Positions 53,507-61,623 of a DNA stretch of 64,000 nt are shown here, in pieces. The notes under the pieces are model-generated. The model made no database searches. It saw only the letters and a list, made by a program, of their open reading frames with translations, and was not told where the DNA came from. Location: NCBI GenBank assembly GCA_040381535.1, contig JBEIHF010000001.1:62001-126000 (forward strand). The letters run 5' to 3'. Position 1 is the stretch's first letter. The number at the start of each line of letters is the position of its first letter. Source of the stretch: Micavibrio_A sp040381535 (lineage in GTDB: Bacteria; Pseudomonadota; Alphaproteobacteria; Micavibrionales; Micavibrionaceae). The position numbers were made by a program, and so were the translations under genes.

Positions 53507-54211
53507 ATGAAAGCTTCGAACGGACTGCCGCTCGTCTACTGTGCGCTCGATACGAAAGATATCGGCAAGGCGAAAGAACTGGCGGCCGCACTTTCGGAAG
53601 CGGGATGCGGAATAAAACTGGGCCTGGAATTTTTCAACGTGCACGGCCCACAGGGTGTTCAAACGATCCTCGATGCACGGGTCAAACCCAGCGTCTTTTT
53701 GGATCTGAAGTATCACGATATTCCGAACACAGTCGCCGGCGCAGTAGAATCCGCGGCCTCTTTGGACGTAGCGTTTCTAAATGTTCACGCGGCCGGTGGA
53801 TCGGAGATGATGCAGGCCGCGCGTAAGGCTTGCCCAAAGAGAACCAAGCTTTTAGCCGTGACCGTGTTGACGAGTCTGAACGATTCCGTGCTTGACGCAG
53901 TGGGTCAGTTCACGCCGGCGCAGGATCAGGTTCTCCGTTTGGCGAAGCTCACTGCATCGGCACAACTCGACGGCGTCGTGTGTTCCGCACATGAGGTAAA
54001 ACAATTACGAAACGCCCTTCCCAAAGACTTCATTTTGATGGTGCCCGGCATACGTCCCGATGGTTCAGATGCAGGCGACCAGAAGCGTGTCATGACGCCC
54101 AAACAGGCCATCGATGCGGGAGCGACCCACCTTGTGATCGGCCGCCCCATCACTGGCGCCGCTAACCCAGCGCAAACAGCCAAGGAAATTTTGGAGTCGA
54201 TAGCCGCATGA
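53507..54211 (+). CDS. Orotidine 5'-phosphate decarboxylase
   Basis: This 234-residue enzyme performs the last step of UMP synthesis. The catalytic tetrad block DLKYHDIPNT has Asp66, Lys68 and Asp71. It overlaps trpF by four bases (ATGA). Confidence 0.95.
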   Translation: MKASNGLPLVYCALDTKDIGKAKELAAALSEAGCGIKLGLEFFNVHGPQGVQTILDARVKPSVFLDLKYHDIPNTVAGAVESAASLDVAFLNVHAAGGSEMMQAARKACPKRTKLLAVTVLTSLNDSVLDAVGQFTPAQDQVLRLAKLTASAQLDGVVCSAHEVKQLRNALPKDFILMVPGIRPDGSDAGDQKRVMTPKQAIDAGATHLVIGRPITGAANPAQTAKEILESIAA

Positions 54212-54825
54212 GTACGCGTGTAAAAATTTGCGGGATCAAAACCCCTGATGCTATGACCGCTGCTATAGAAGGCGGCGCGGATTTCGTCGGGTTGAACTTC
54301 CATCCCAAATCCCCGCGCTATGTCGAACCAGAAGTGGCGAAGTATCTGGCATCTTACGTTCCTGATTCTGTCAAAATCGTCGGATTGTTCGTGGATGCGC
54401 GCAACCAGCGCATCGAGGAGATTCTGGGAAACGTACGCATCGACATCATTCAAATGCACGGATTTGAAGAACCAGACCGCATCGCAGGACTTTTTGAACG
54501 CTATAAAAAACCCGTTATTAAATCCTTTGGCATTTCTTCGGCAGAAGACCTCAAGCAGATCGCCGAATTTAAAAAGGCAGGATGGGTTTTGCTAGATCGT
54601 CCGGGCGACGGCGGCTCGGGACAGACATTCGATTGGAATATCCTGAAAGGTTGGAAGAACCCCAAGCCATGGATACTCGCCGGCGGGCTTAATCCCGACA
54701 ACGTGGCCGATGCCGTAAAGCTCCTCAAACCCGATGCCGTAGACGTCTCCAGCGGCGTGGAATCCGAGCGCGGCATCAAAGATCCCGCTAAAATCCGAGC
54801 TTTTTTAGAGGCAGCCAAAGCTTAA
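54208..54825 (+). CDS. Phosphoribosylanthranilate isomerase
   Basis: This 205-residue TIM-barrel enzyme performs the third step of tryptophan synthesis. The catalytic Cys is in VKICGIKTPD, GADFVGLNFHPKSPRYV follows, the catalytic Asp is in GLFVDA, and the phosphate site is LAGGLNPDNV and VDVSSGVES. It is coupled to pyrF. Confidence 0.95.
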   Translation: MSTRVKICGIKTPDAMTAAIEGGADFVGLNFHPKSPRYVEPEVAKYLASYVPDSVKIVGLFVDARNQRIEEILGNVRIDIIQMHGFEEPDRIAGLFERYKKPVIKSFGISSAEDLKQIAEFKKAGWVLLDRPGDGGSGQTFDWNILKGWKNPKPWILAGGLNPDNVADAVKLLKPDAVDVSSGVESERGIKDPAKIRAFLEAAKA

Positions 54826-54845
54826 TTTCAGGCTTTTTAATTATT

Positions 54846-54874
54846 TGACATATTTTTCATTTATGAATATCTAT
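54846..54874 (+). promoter_or_regulatory. Sigma-70-type promoter candidate
   Basis: TTGACA (54846-54851) and TATCTA (54869-54874) are exactly 17 bases apart, 20 bases before the frameshifted gene between trpF and trpB. It shares the stretch TTTGACATAT with the promoter before the broken GcrA-like gene. Confidence 0.5.
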
Positions 54875-54894
54875 CTTATATAGGAGATTGATGT

Positions 54895-55319
54895 ATGGTC
54901 GCATTTCGCCCCAAAGATCTAAGCAAAATAGCCAGAATCATGAATGAACCCCAATACGCGTGGTCCATGAATTTCGGCGACAGCACTTTTCACGATGGCA
55001 CTTTGCAGGTTGACCACAGAGGTGATTATCCTGAATTCACCGACGAACAGATCGCCACCATTAAACTGGAAGGTTTCGAACGCGCGGACACTTTCTGGTA
55101 TGAAATTTCGCCGCCGCCCCAGAACCCAGCGCGTAGACGGGATCTTGTCAGAATTTTGAACAGACTCCCAGTTCGACCATTCAATCCCAAGAAGGCACCC
55201 CGTCTTTGCAGTTTTCTTTTACGAAGGCTTTAACGGATGGCCAGATCGAAGCCATTCATACGGCAGGAATGAAAATCAAAGAAATTCCCACAGTTCCTCT
55301 GCGCGTTGCACCCTTATAA
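54895..55319 (+). pseudogene. Frameshifted unknown gene between trpF and trpB
   Basis: From ATG 54895, with TAGGAG upstream, the frame reads well to about 55130 (ADTFWYEISPPP) and then turns into unlikely sequence ending at 55233. The neighbouring frame continues with good protein sequence (SLQFSFTKALTDGQIEAIHT, then MKIKEIPTVPLRVAPL) to TAA 55317-55319. A one-base indel in the CCGCCGCCCC run near 55120 would join them into about 141 residues. Both halves carry a similar element (FTDEQIATIKLEGF and LTDGQIEAIHTAGM). No family was recognised. It is a pseudogene, an assembly error or, less likely, programmed frameshifting. Confidence 0.6.
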
Positions 55320-55379
55320 GGGGGCCATGCGCTAAATTATTCTGGCTTGTAGCTTCGCATATCTTTAAAACTACCGCTC

Positions 55380-56591
55380 ATGAAAGCCAATTCTTATCTG
55401 AACCAGCCCGACGAGAACGGCCATTTTGGCCCGTATGGCGGGCGGTATGTCGCCGAGACCCTCATGCCCCTGATCCTTGAGGTGGAAAAGGCATGGAACG
55501 CGGCGCGCGGCGACGACAAATTTTGGGAAGAGTTCCATGCATTGGCCACCGATTATATCGGCCGTCCTTCACCCTTATATTTCGCAGCAAAAACAACGCA
55601 GCATTTGAGCGGCGCGAAAGTCTATTTCAAACGCGACGAACTCAACCACACCGGCGCGCACAAAATCAATCACTGCCTTGGCCAGATACTGGTCGCGAAA
55701 CGCATGGGCAAAACACGCATTATCGCCGAAACGGGCGCGGGACAGCACGGCGTGGCCACAGCCACCGTGTGCGCATTGTTCGATGTTCCCTGCACGGTTT
55801 TCATGGGTGCGGAAGACGTGGAACGGCAGAAACCCAACGTTTTCCGCATGAAGCTTTTGGGTGCAGAAGTCATTCCCGTCACGTCGGGTTCCGCAACATT
55901 GAAAGACGCGATGAACGAAGCCCTTCGCCATTGGGTGGCCAATGTTCACGACACCTATTACCTGATCGGCACGGTTGCCGGCCCGCATCCATACCCCGAA
56001 ATGGTCCGCGATTTCCAATCCGTGATCGGCAATGAAGTACGCGAACAGATGCAGCAAAAAGAAGGACGTTTGCCCGACACTCTGGTCGCTTGTATCGGCG
56101 GCGGATCGAACGCCATGGGTCTGTTCCATCCCTTCCTTGATGATAAAGCCGTCAACATGGTCGGCGTGGAAGCGGGCGGACACGGCGTTGATACGAACAA
56201 ACACGCGGCATCCTTATCTGGCGGCAAACCCGGCGTTCTGCACGGCATGAAATCCTACTTTTTGCAAAACGACGACGGCCAGATCACGGAAGCCCATTCC
56301 ATTTCCGCAGGCCTTGACTACCCCGGCATCGGCCCTGAGCATGCGTGGCTTTATGATGAAAAAAGGGTGAACTATGTTTCCGTCACGGACGACGAGGCTT
56401 TGGAAGCCTTCAAGCTGATGGCCAAGCTGGAGGGAATTATCCCCGCGTTGGAGCCCGCGCACGCTTTCGCCCATGTCATTAAGTTGGCCCCGACCCTGCC
56501 CAAGGACCACATTATCGTGATGAATTTGTGCGGCCGCGGGGACAAAGATATATTTACCGTCGCGGAAAAACTCAATGTCACCATCGGCTAG
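55380..56591 (+). CDS. Tryptophan synthase beta subunit
   Basis: This 403-residue PLP enzyme joins indole and serine. The PLP Lys is K95 in TGAHKINH; ETGAGQHGVATA and the Gly-rich phosphate loop CIGGGSNAMG are present. The frame of the downstream gene starts inside its last 17 bases. Together with TrpA it forms the alpha2-beta2 channelled complex. Confidence 0.96.
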   Translation: MKANSYLNQPDENGHFGPYGGRYVAETLMPLILEVEKAWNAARGDDKFWEEFHALATDYIGRPSPLYFAAKTTQHLSGAKVYFKRDELNHTGAHKINHCLGQILVAKRMGKTRIIAETGAGQHGVATATVCALFDVPCTVFMGAEDVERQKPNVFRMKLLGAEVIPVTSGSATLKDAMNEALRHWVANVHDTYYLIGTVAGPHPYPEMVRDFQSVIGNEVREQMQQKEGRLPDTLVACIGGGSNAMGLFHPFLDDKAVNMVGVEAGGHGVDTNKHAASLSGGKPGVLHGMKSYFLQNDDGQITEAHSISAGLDYPGIGPEHAWLYDEKRVNYVSVTDDEALEAFKLMAKLEGIIPALEPAHAFAHVIKLAPTLPKDHIIVMNLCGRGDKDIFTVAEKLNVTIG

Positions 56592-57069
56592 CAAAACGCA
56601 GCAAACCATCGAAGCGCAAACCCTCGCAGGCTTTTATGTTGCGGGTTTGAGCATCCTCACCACCAACGAAAACGGGCAGGCGGCGGAAGACATCAACGGC
56701 CTATGGCAACGCTTCTTGAGCGAGGACATGCTCCACAAAATCGAAGGCCGCACCGAAAACACCATCTACGCGGTATACAGCGATTACGAGGGCGATCACA
56801 CCAAACCCTTTCGCGTGACCATCGGCTTTAAGATAGTTGAGGGCGCCAACGACATGCCTAAAGGATTTCACAAGACCCATGTGCCCTCTGCCGATTACGC
56901 GATTTTTGCTGCAAGGGGAGAACAGCCTAAAGCCCTTCTTAATACATGGGAGGGTATCTGGAAGTCTGATCTGAAACGCACCTATGTGGCAGATCTGGAA
57001 ATCTACGGCCCCCGCTTCTTCGAAGAAGGTTTGCATGAGGTTTTGGTGTGTGTAGGAGTAAAATTATGA
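56575..57069 (+). CDS. Effector-binding-domain protein (GyrI/Cass2-like) inside the trp operon
   Basis: This 164-residue protein matches the GyrI/AraC-type effector-binding fold: TIEAQTLAGFYVAGLSI, the central NTIYAVYSDYEGD, and YAIFAARGEQPKALLNTWEG, followed by ADLEIYGPRF. There is no DNA-binding domain, so it would bind a small molecule alone. It starts 17 bases before the trpB stop, and its stop overlaps the trpA start by four bases, so it is physically and translationally locked between the two subunit genes. Confidence 0.8.
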   Translation: MSPSASKTQQTIEAQTLAGFYVAGLSILTTNENGQAAEDINGLWQRFLSEDMLHKIEGRTENTIYAVYSDYEGDHTKPFRVTIGFKIVEGANDMPKGFHKTHVPSADYAIFAARGEQPKALLNTWEGIWKSDLKRTYVADLEIYGPRFFEEGLHEVLVCVGVKL

Positions 57070-57878
57070 ACCGTATCGACAAAACCTTTGCCGCCCTCAA
57101 GGCGCAAAACCGCAAGGGACTGATTACCTATATCATGGCGGGCGATCCCGATATTGCGGGCTCGCTGGAATGCGCGCATGAGCTCGCGAAACATGCCGAT
57201 ATTCTCGAAATAGGCATGCCGTTTACGGATCCCATGGCAGATGGCCCTATCGTTCAGGCGGCAGGACTTCGCGCCCTAGCCAACAAGGTGGGCGTAAAAG
57301 AGGTTTTGGATTTTGTGCAGCAATTTCGCAGCAAAAATTCCGATATCCCTATCGTCCTTATGGGCTACTTCAATCCTGTGCTGGCCTACGGCGTTGATAA
57401 ATTTTGCAATGATTGCAACAAGTTGGGCGTTGACGGTTTGATCGTCGTCGATATCCCGCCGGAAGAGGCCAATGAAATCGTCCCGAAAGCGCAGCAAAAT
57501 AATATTGCGTTTGTGCGGCTTTTGACGCCCACCACCGACCTTGGGCGCGCGGCCAAAATCGCGCAAAACGCATCCGGATTCCTCTATTACGTTTCTATCG
57601 CGGGTGTGACGGGCGCGGCCAGCGCCGACCCCGTGAAGGCAGGCAAACATATCGCCGCGCTGAAGACCAAAACCGATCTTCCCATTGTGGCAGGTTTTGG
57701 CATCAAAACACCCTCTGATGCCGCCGCCATGGCCGCCATCGCGGACGGCGTGGTTGTAGGCTCCGCCCTCGTCCAATCCGTGGCCGAAAACGCTGGCAAA
57801 GCAGACATGGCCCAAAAACTGGGCGATATGGCAAGCGCCTTGGCAGGGGCCGTGCGGGGCGTTAAAAACGCCGCCTAG
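57066..57878 (+). CDS. Tryptophan synthase alpha subunit
   Basis: This 270-residue TIM barrel cleaves indole-3-glycerol phosphate. Catalytic residues are Glu48 in LEIGMPFTDP and Asp59 in MADGP. ATG 57066 overlaps the preceding stop and gives the family start MNRIDKTFAALK. A purine-rich GGAG lies ten bases upstream. Confidence 0.95.
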   Translation: MNRIDKTFAALKAQNRKGLITYIMAGDPDIAGSLECAHELAKHADILEIGMPFTDPMADGPIVQAAGLRALANKVGVKEVLDFVQQFRSKNSDIPIVLMGYFNPVLAYGVDKFCNDCNKLGVDGLIVVDIPPEEANEIVPKAQQNNIAFVRLLTPTTDLGRAAKIAQNASGFLYYVSIAGVTGAASADPVKAGKHIAALKTKTDLPIVAGFGIKTPSDAAAMAAIADGVVVGSALVQSVAENAGKADMAQKLGDMASALAGAVRGVKNAA

Positions 57879-58014
57879 GCAAATTTTCCTTTTTTAATCA
57901 ATATATTATTGGTTACCTGCTTTGCGGATAACTGGCCTTGCCAAAGCCCGTGAATCTTGACTTTTTGCACTGCAAGGCGCTAAATGCCGCCCTGATTTTA
58001 GAGGGATCATATCT

Positions 58015-59061
58015 ATGAACTGGCTGACCAATTTTATCCGCCCCCGCATTCGTTCTATCGTTGGGGAGCAAAAAGACGTTCCGGACAATCTCTGGCAGAA
58101 ATGCGAAGCCTGTGAGGGCATGCTGTTCCACAAGGAACTCAAAGCCAATCTCAATGTCTGCTACCACTGTGGCAATCATCTCGCCATCGATGTGAAAGAA
58201 CGCCTAGCCATCATGTTCGACGAAGGCAAGTATGAGCGTGTGCCCACGCCCGCCGTCCCGCACGATCCGCTTAAATTCAAAGATTCCAAGAGATATGCCG
58301 ACCGCCTGAAAGCTTCGCAAGCCAAAACCCGCGAATTGGACGCCATCCAGATCGCGCGCGGCACGATCGGCGGCCAAAAAGTCGTGATCGCCGCGTTTGA
58401 TTTCGCTTTTATGGGCGGATCTATGGGCACCGCCGTAGGCGAAGGTATCGTCAAAGCCGCCGAAACGGCCGTCAGAGACCACGCCGCTCTCATAGTTATC
58501 CCCGCATCGGGCGGCGCCCGCATGCAAGAAGGCGCGCTCTCTCTTATGCAGATGCCGCGCTCTATAGTTGCAGTCGATATGGTGAAAGAAGAGGGTCTGC
58601 CCTACATGGTTCTTTTGACCAATCCGACCACAGGCGGCGTCTCCGCCTCCTTCGCCATGGTGGGCGACATACATCTTGCCGAACCCGGTGCGATGATCGG
58701 ATTTGCCGGACGCCGCGTGATCGAGGAAACAGTCCGCGAAACCCTGCCCAAGGAATTCCAGACGGCGGAGTATCTGCTCGACCACGGTATGGTCGACATG
58801 GTCGTTAAGCGTGCCGACATTAAAGAGACGCTTTCCCGCTTGCTCGACCTGCTGATGATCAGAACGAAGGTCGGCGGTGCCAAACTCGGCAACGGCGGCA
58901 AAAACGGCAACACGACCTCTGCGTCCAAAAACGTAAAGCCGTCGGGTAGCGGTCCGGTGGCACTCCTCAAAAAAGCGGCTCCCGAGATTTTGAAAAAGAG
59001 GGCCGCCAACGCGGCATCCGAGCCGAACGCAAATGCGGTCAGAAAAATTGCCTCACGATAG
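58015..59061 (+). CDS. Acetyl-CoA carboxylase carboxyltransferase beta subunit
   Basis: This 348-residue AccD has an N-terminal zinc ribbon with Cys30, 33, 49 and 52, and a crotonase-like carboxyltransferase core (GGSMGTAVGEGIVKA, PASGGARMQEGALSL, PTTGGVSASFAMVGD). The C-terminal 50 residues are a Lys/Asn/Ala-rich extension beyond the usual length (about 300). A GAGGGA site precedes the start. It is followed by folC with a 29-base overlap. Confidence 0.94.
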   Translation: MNWLTNFIRPRIRSIVGEQKDVPDNLWQKCEACEGMLFHKELKANLNVCYHCGNHLAIDVKERLAIMFDEGKYERVPTPAVPHDPLKFKDSKRYADRLKASQAKTRELDAIQIARGTIGGQKVVIAAFDFAFMGGSMGTAVGEGIVKAAETAVRDHAALIVIPASGGARMQEGALSLMQMPRSIVAVDMVKEEGLPYMVLLTNPTTGGVSASFAMVGDIHLAEPGAMIGFAGRRVIEETVRETLPKEFQTAEYLLDHGMVDMVVKRADIKETLSRLLDLLMIRTKVGGAKLGNGGKNGNTTSASKNVKPSGSGPVALLKKAAPEILKKRAANAASEPNANAVRKIASR

Positions 59062-60499
59062 TCGAAGAAGCGTTTCACCAGAACACCCCGTATCGAAAAA
59101 TGCGGAACGTTGTTCACGGTTCACCGGTGCATCATCTGACCCATCCGTAGAGGCCCACCTCGAAGAGGTACTACAACACCTGTATGGTTTCTATAAGACA
59201 AAAATCGACCTCTCTCTGGACAGGGCGTATCGATTTTTGAAGACCTTAGGTGACCCGCACTTACGTTTACCTCCTGTGGTTCACGTGGCCGGAACCAACG
59301 GCAAAGGCTCGACCATAGCCACGCTCCGCAGCCTTTTGGAAGCGTCGGGTCAATCGGTTCACGTCTACACATCGCCCCATCTGGTGCATCCGACCGAACG
59401 CATCACCCTTGCCGGAACGCTCATCAGCTCCAAGGCCCTGATCGACGTTCTGACGGAGTGTATCGAAACGAACAAAAACGAACCCATCACTTTCTTCGAG
59501 CTGTTCACCTGCGCCGCGCTTCTGGCCTTCAGCAGAACCCCCGCTGACTGGCTTATTTTAGAAACAGGCATGGGCGGACGGCTCGACACCACCAATATCG
59601 TGTCACAGCCCGCGTGCACCATCATCACCACTATTTCCTGGGACCATATGGCGTTTTTGGGAGATTCCTTGGCGAAAATCGCGGCGGAAAAGGGCGGAAT
59701 CATGAAACCCGGCGTGCCTTGCGTAATCGGATACCAAACGGAAGAGGCAATCGAGGCCGGAGTATACAAAGTATTCCAGAGTCTTTCCAACGACTTACCC
59801 ACACCAGCACCGCTTCTGCGTTACGGGGCAGAATGGGCCAGCGCATCGGAATCGGACCGTATGTTGTTTCGCTACGCAAGTGACTCTATTACAACGATAA
59901 AGCCCGCACTTCTTGGGAATCATCAAATTTGGAACGCCGGTGCAGCCTTGGCCGCATTTAGGGTCATCGCACCGGAGCATTTTACACCCGAAATTTTATC
60001 CACAGGTCTGGCCAATATACGCTGGCCGGGACGCCTGCAAACTCTGGAAAAACATCCTTTCAATGAAGCGGTGCCCCAAGGTTGGGATGTCATCATCGAT
60101 GGCGGCCACAACGACAGCGCGGCCATGGTGCTCGCGGAACAAATGGAAGAATGGAAGAGATCGGCCCCTCGTCCTATCCATCTCATTGTTGCCATGGTAA
60201 ACAGGAAGGACCCCGTCGCTTTCCTCCAACCTCTGCGCCCTTATGTCGACTCCATCACGCTAACCCGCATAGAAGGCGAGGATACCTCCTTCACCCCCGA
60301 ACAATTGGCGCAAGTTGCGGGCCCCCTTGGCTATGCCCATATCGCGAAATCGGACAATGTTCTCGACGCTGTACGCTATATCGCGCGTACGCAAAATGAA
60401 GGCACGCCATCCCGTATCCTTATCACCGGCTCCCTCTTCCTTATGGGTAATATACTGGCCACCGAAAAGGATACCCTTCGCACATCCATGGGTTGGTAG
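59033..60499 (+). CDS. Folylpolyglutamate/dihydrofolate synthase
   Basis: This 488-residue Mur-ligase-like enzyme has the P-loop GTNGKGST at 87-94, ETGMGGRLDTTN, and TTISWDHMAFLGDSLAKIA, with a C-terminal domain containing DGGHNDSAA. The first 45 residues precede the usual family start and overlap accD, so the true start may be later. No ATG with a good ribosome site was found downstream. Confidence 0.92.
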   Translation: MRSEKLPHDSRRSVSPEHPVSKNAERCSRFTGASSDPSVEAHLEEVLQHLYGFYKTKIDLSLDRAYRFLKTLGDPHLRLPPVVHVAGTNGKGSTIATLRSLLEASGQSVHVYTSPHLVHPTERITLAGTLISSKALIDVLTECIETNKNEPITFFELFTCAALLAFSRTPADWLILETGMGGRLDTTNIVSQPACTIITTISWDHMAFLGDSLAKIAAEKGGIMKPGVPCVIGYQTEEAIEAGVYKVFQSLSNDLPTPAPLLRYGAEWASASESDRMLFRYASDSITTIKPALLGNHQIWNAGAALAAFRVIAPEHFTPEILSTGLANIRWPGRLQTLEKHPFNEAVPQGWDVIIDGGHNDSAAMVLAEQMEEWKRSAPRPIHLIVAMVNRKDPVAFLQPLRPYVDSITLTRIEGEDTSFTPEQLAQVAGPLGYAHIAKSDNVLDAVRYIARTQNEGTPSRILITGSLFLMGNILATEKDTLRTSMGW

Positions 60500-60522
60500 T
60501 GTCACAAAACGACAGCCATTAA

Positions 60523-60548
60523 AAAAGCCGCCCTGCATGGCGGCTTTT
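60523..60548. terminator. Bidirectional terminator between folC and a small minus-strand gene
   Basis: AAAAGCCGCC / GGCGGCTTTT stem with loop CTGCAT. The minus-strand T-tract (six) is longer than the plus-strand one (four). Confidence 0.85.
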
Positions 60549-60566
60549 AGTGGAGGTACTTTGTAA

Positions 60567-60713
60567 TTATGCGATGGGCGGACCATTAAATTTATCGGTG
60601 TTCAGGCCTACAGGTTTGGATTTTTGGCCGGGGCCTTTCCTGCTTTTATGCGCTTGTGGCGTATCGGCTTCCTTGGGCGCTACAGAGCCGCAGAATGTGT
60701 CTTGAATGTCCAT
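60567..60713 (-). CDS. 48-residue basic small protein
   Basis: This ATG-initiated minus-strand ORF of 48 codons has a terminator placed directly after its stop and a TTGACG element about 75 bases upstream. The peptide is Lys/Pro/Gly-rich in the second half (KSRKGPGQKSKPVGLNTDKF) with one Cys and no membrane helix. It was not recognised. The correctly placed terminator is the main support. Confidence 0.5.
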   Translation of the reverse strand: MDIQDTFCGSVAPKEADTPQAHKSRKGPGQKSKPVGLNTDKFNGPPIA

Positions 60714-60921
60714 GTTATATCTTTCTTTTGTTGTTTCTTAAATTCTGATTGTTATGGAAACACAAAACATAACACTTCGTCAAATATAATTATGGTAATA
60801 ATATTGCTTTTTTAATTAACCATTCGCCAAACCTTTAAATCATTATATTGCCCTGATTAAGCCTTGATGCTGAACGTATTGGTCCTTACAAACGTTGGTA
60901 TTGCTTTGATAAGGAATTTTT
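60714..60921. other. AT-rich spacer before chvI
   Basis: Together with the small ORF and terminator this fills the 422 bases between folC and chvI. It is notably AT-rich and probably holds divergent promoters for the small minus-strand gene and chvI. No other structure was seen. Confidence 0.4.
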
Positions 60922-61623
60922 ATGACGCACCAAATTGCTCTGATCGACGATGATAGAAACATCCTGACATCTGTTTCCATGGCCTTGGAGGCCGAAGGTT
61001 TTTCGGTCAAAACTTTTAATGACGGCGAGGAGGGCCTTAAGGGCATTACGACATCTCCCCCGGATTTGGTCGTTCTCGATATCAAAATGCCCCGTATGGA
61101 CGGTATGGAAGTGCTCTCCAAACTCCGCGAACAAGCCTCGACCCCCGTTATTTTCCTGACCTCCAAGGACGATGAGGTGGACGAAGTGATCGGTCTGCGC
61201 ATGGGCGCGGACGATTACATCACCAAGCCGTTTTCCCAGCGCCTGTTGATCGAACGTATCCGCGCTCTGTTGCGCCGTCAGGATTTGCTCAAGGAAAAAG
61301 AGGAAGGACCGAAAACCGCGGCCGAAAAAATCCTGCGCGGGCATCTGGAACTGGATGATGCGCGCCATCTTTGCACGTGGAAGGGCAAGCCTGTAAACCT
61401 TACGGTCACCGAATATCTTCTGGTCAAAGCCTTAGCCTTAAGACCGGGGCATGTGAAGAACAGGGACCAGTTGATTGATATGGCTTATGGTGAGAATATC
61501 TACGTAGATGACAGAACCATCGACTCCCACATCAAGCGCGTCCGCAAAAAATTCAAACAAACGGACGACGACTTCAACCATATCGAAACCCTTTATGGCA
61601 TTGGGTACCGGTATAAAGAATAG
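60922..61623 (+). CDS. ChvI-type response regulator
   Basis: This 233-residue OmpR-family regulator has a receiver with an acidic pocket at Asp9-11, phospho-Asp53 in VVLDIKMPRMDG and Lys102 in TKPF, followed by a C-terminal winged helix (RTIDSHIKRVRKKF, YGIGYRYKE). ChvG-ChvI governs acid, envelope-stress and host-association responses in Alphaproteobacteria. An AAGGA site six bases upstream supports the start. It overlaps chvG by 29 bases. Confidence 0.92.
   Translation: MTHQIALIDDDRNILTSVSMALEAEGFSVKTFNDGEEGLKGITTSPPDLVVLDIKMPRMDGMEVLSKLREQASTPVIFLTSKDDEVDEVIGLRMGADDYITKPFSQRLLIERIRALLRRQDLLKEKEEGPKTAAEKILRGHLELDDARHLCTWKGKPVNLTVTEYLLVKALALRPGHVKNRDQLIDMAYGENIYVDDRTIDSHIKRVRKKFKQTDDDFNHIETLYGIGYRYKE

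Noticed and set aside
55320..55379. Trp leader/attenuator before trpB
   Set aside because: No short ORF with tandem Trp codons and no alternative terminator stems are visible here or before trpF.
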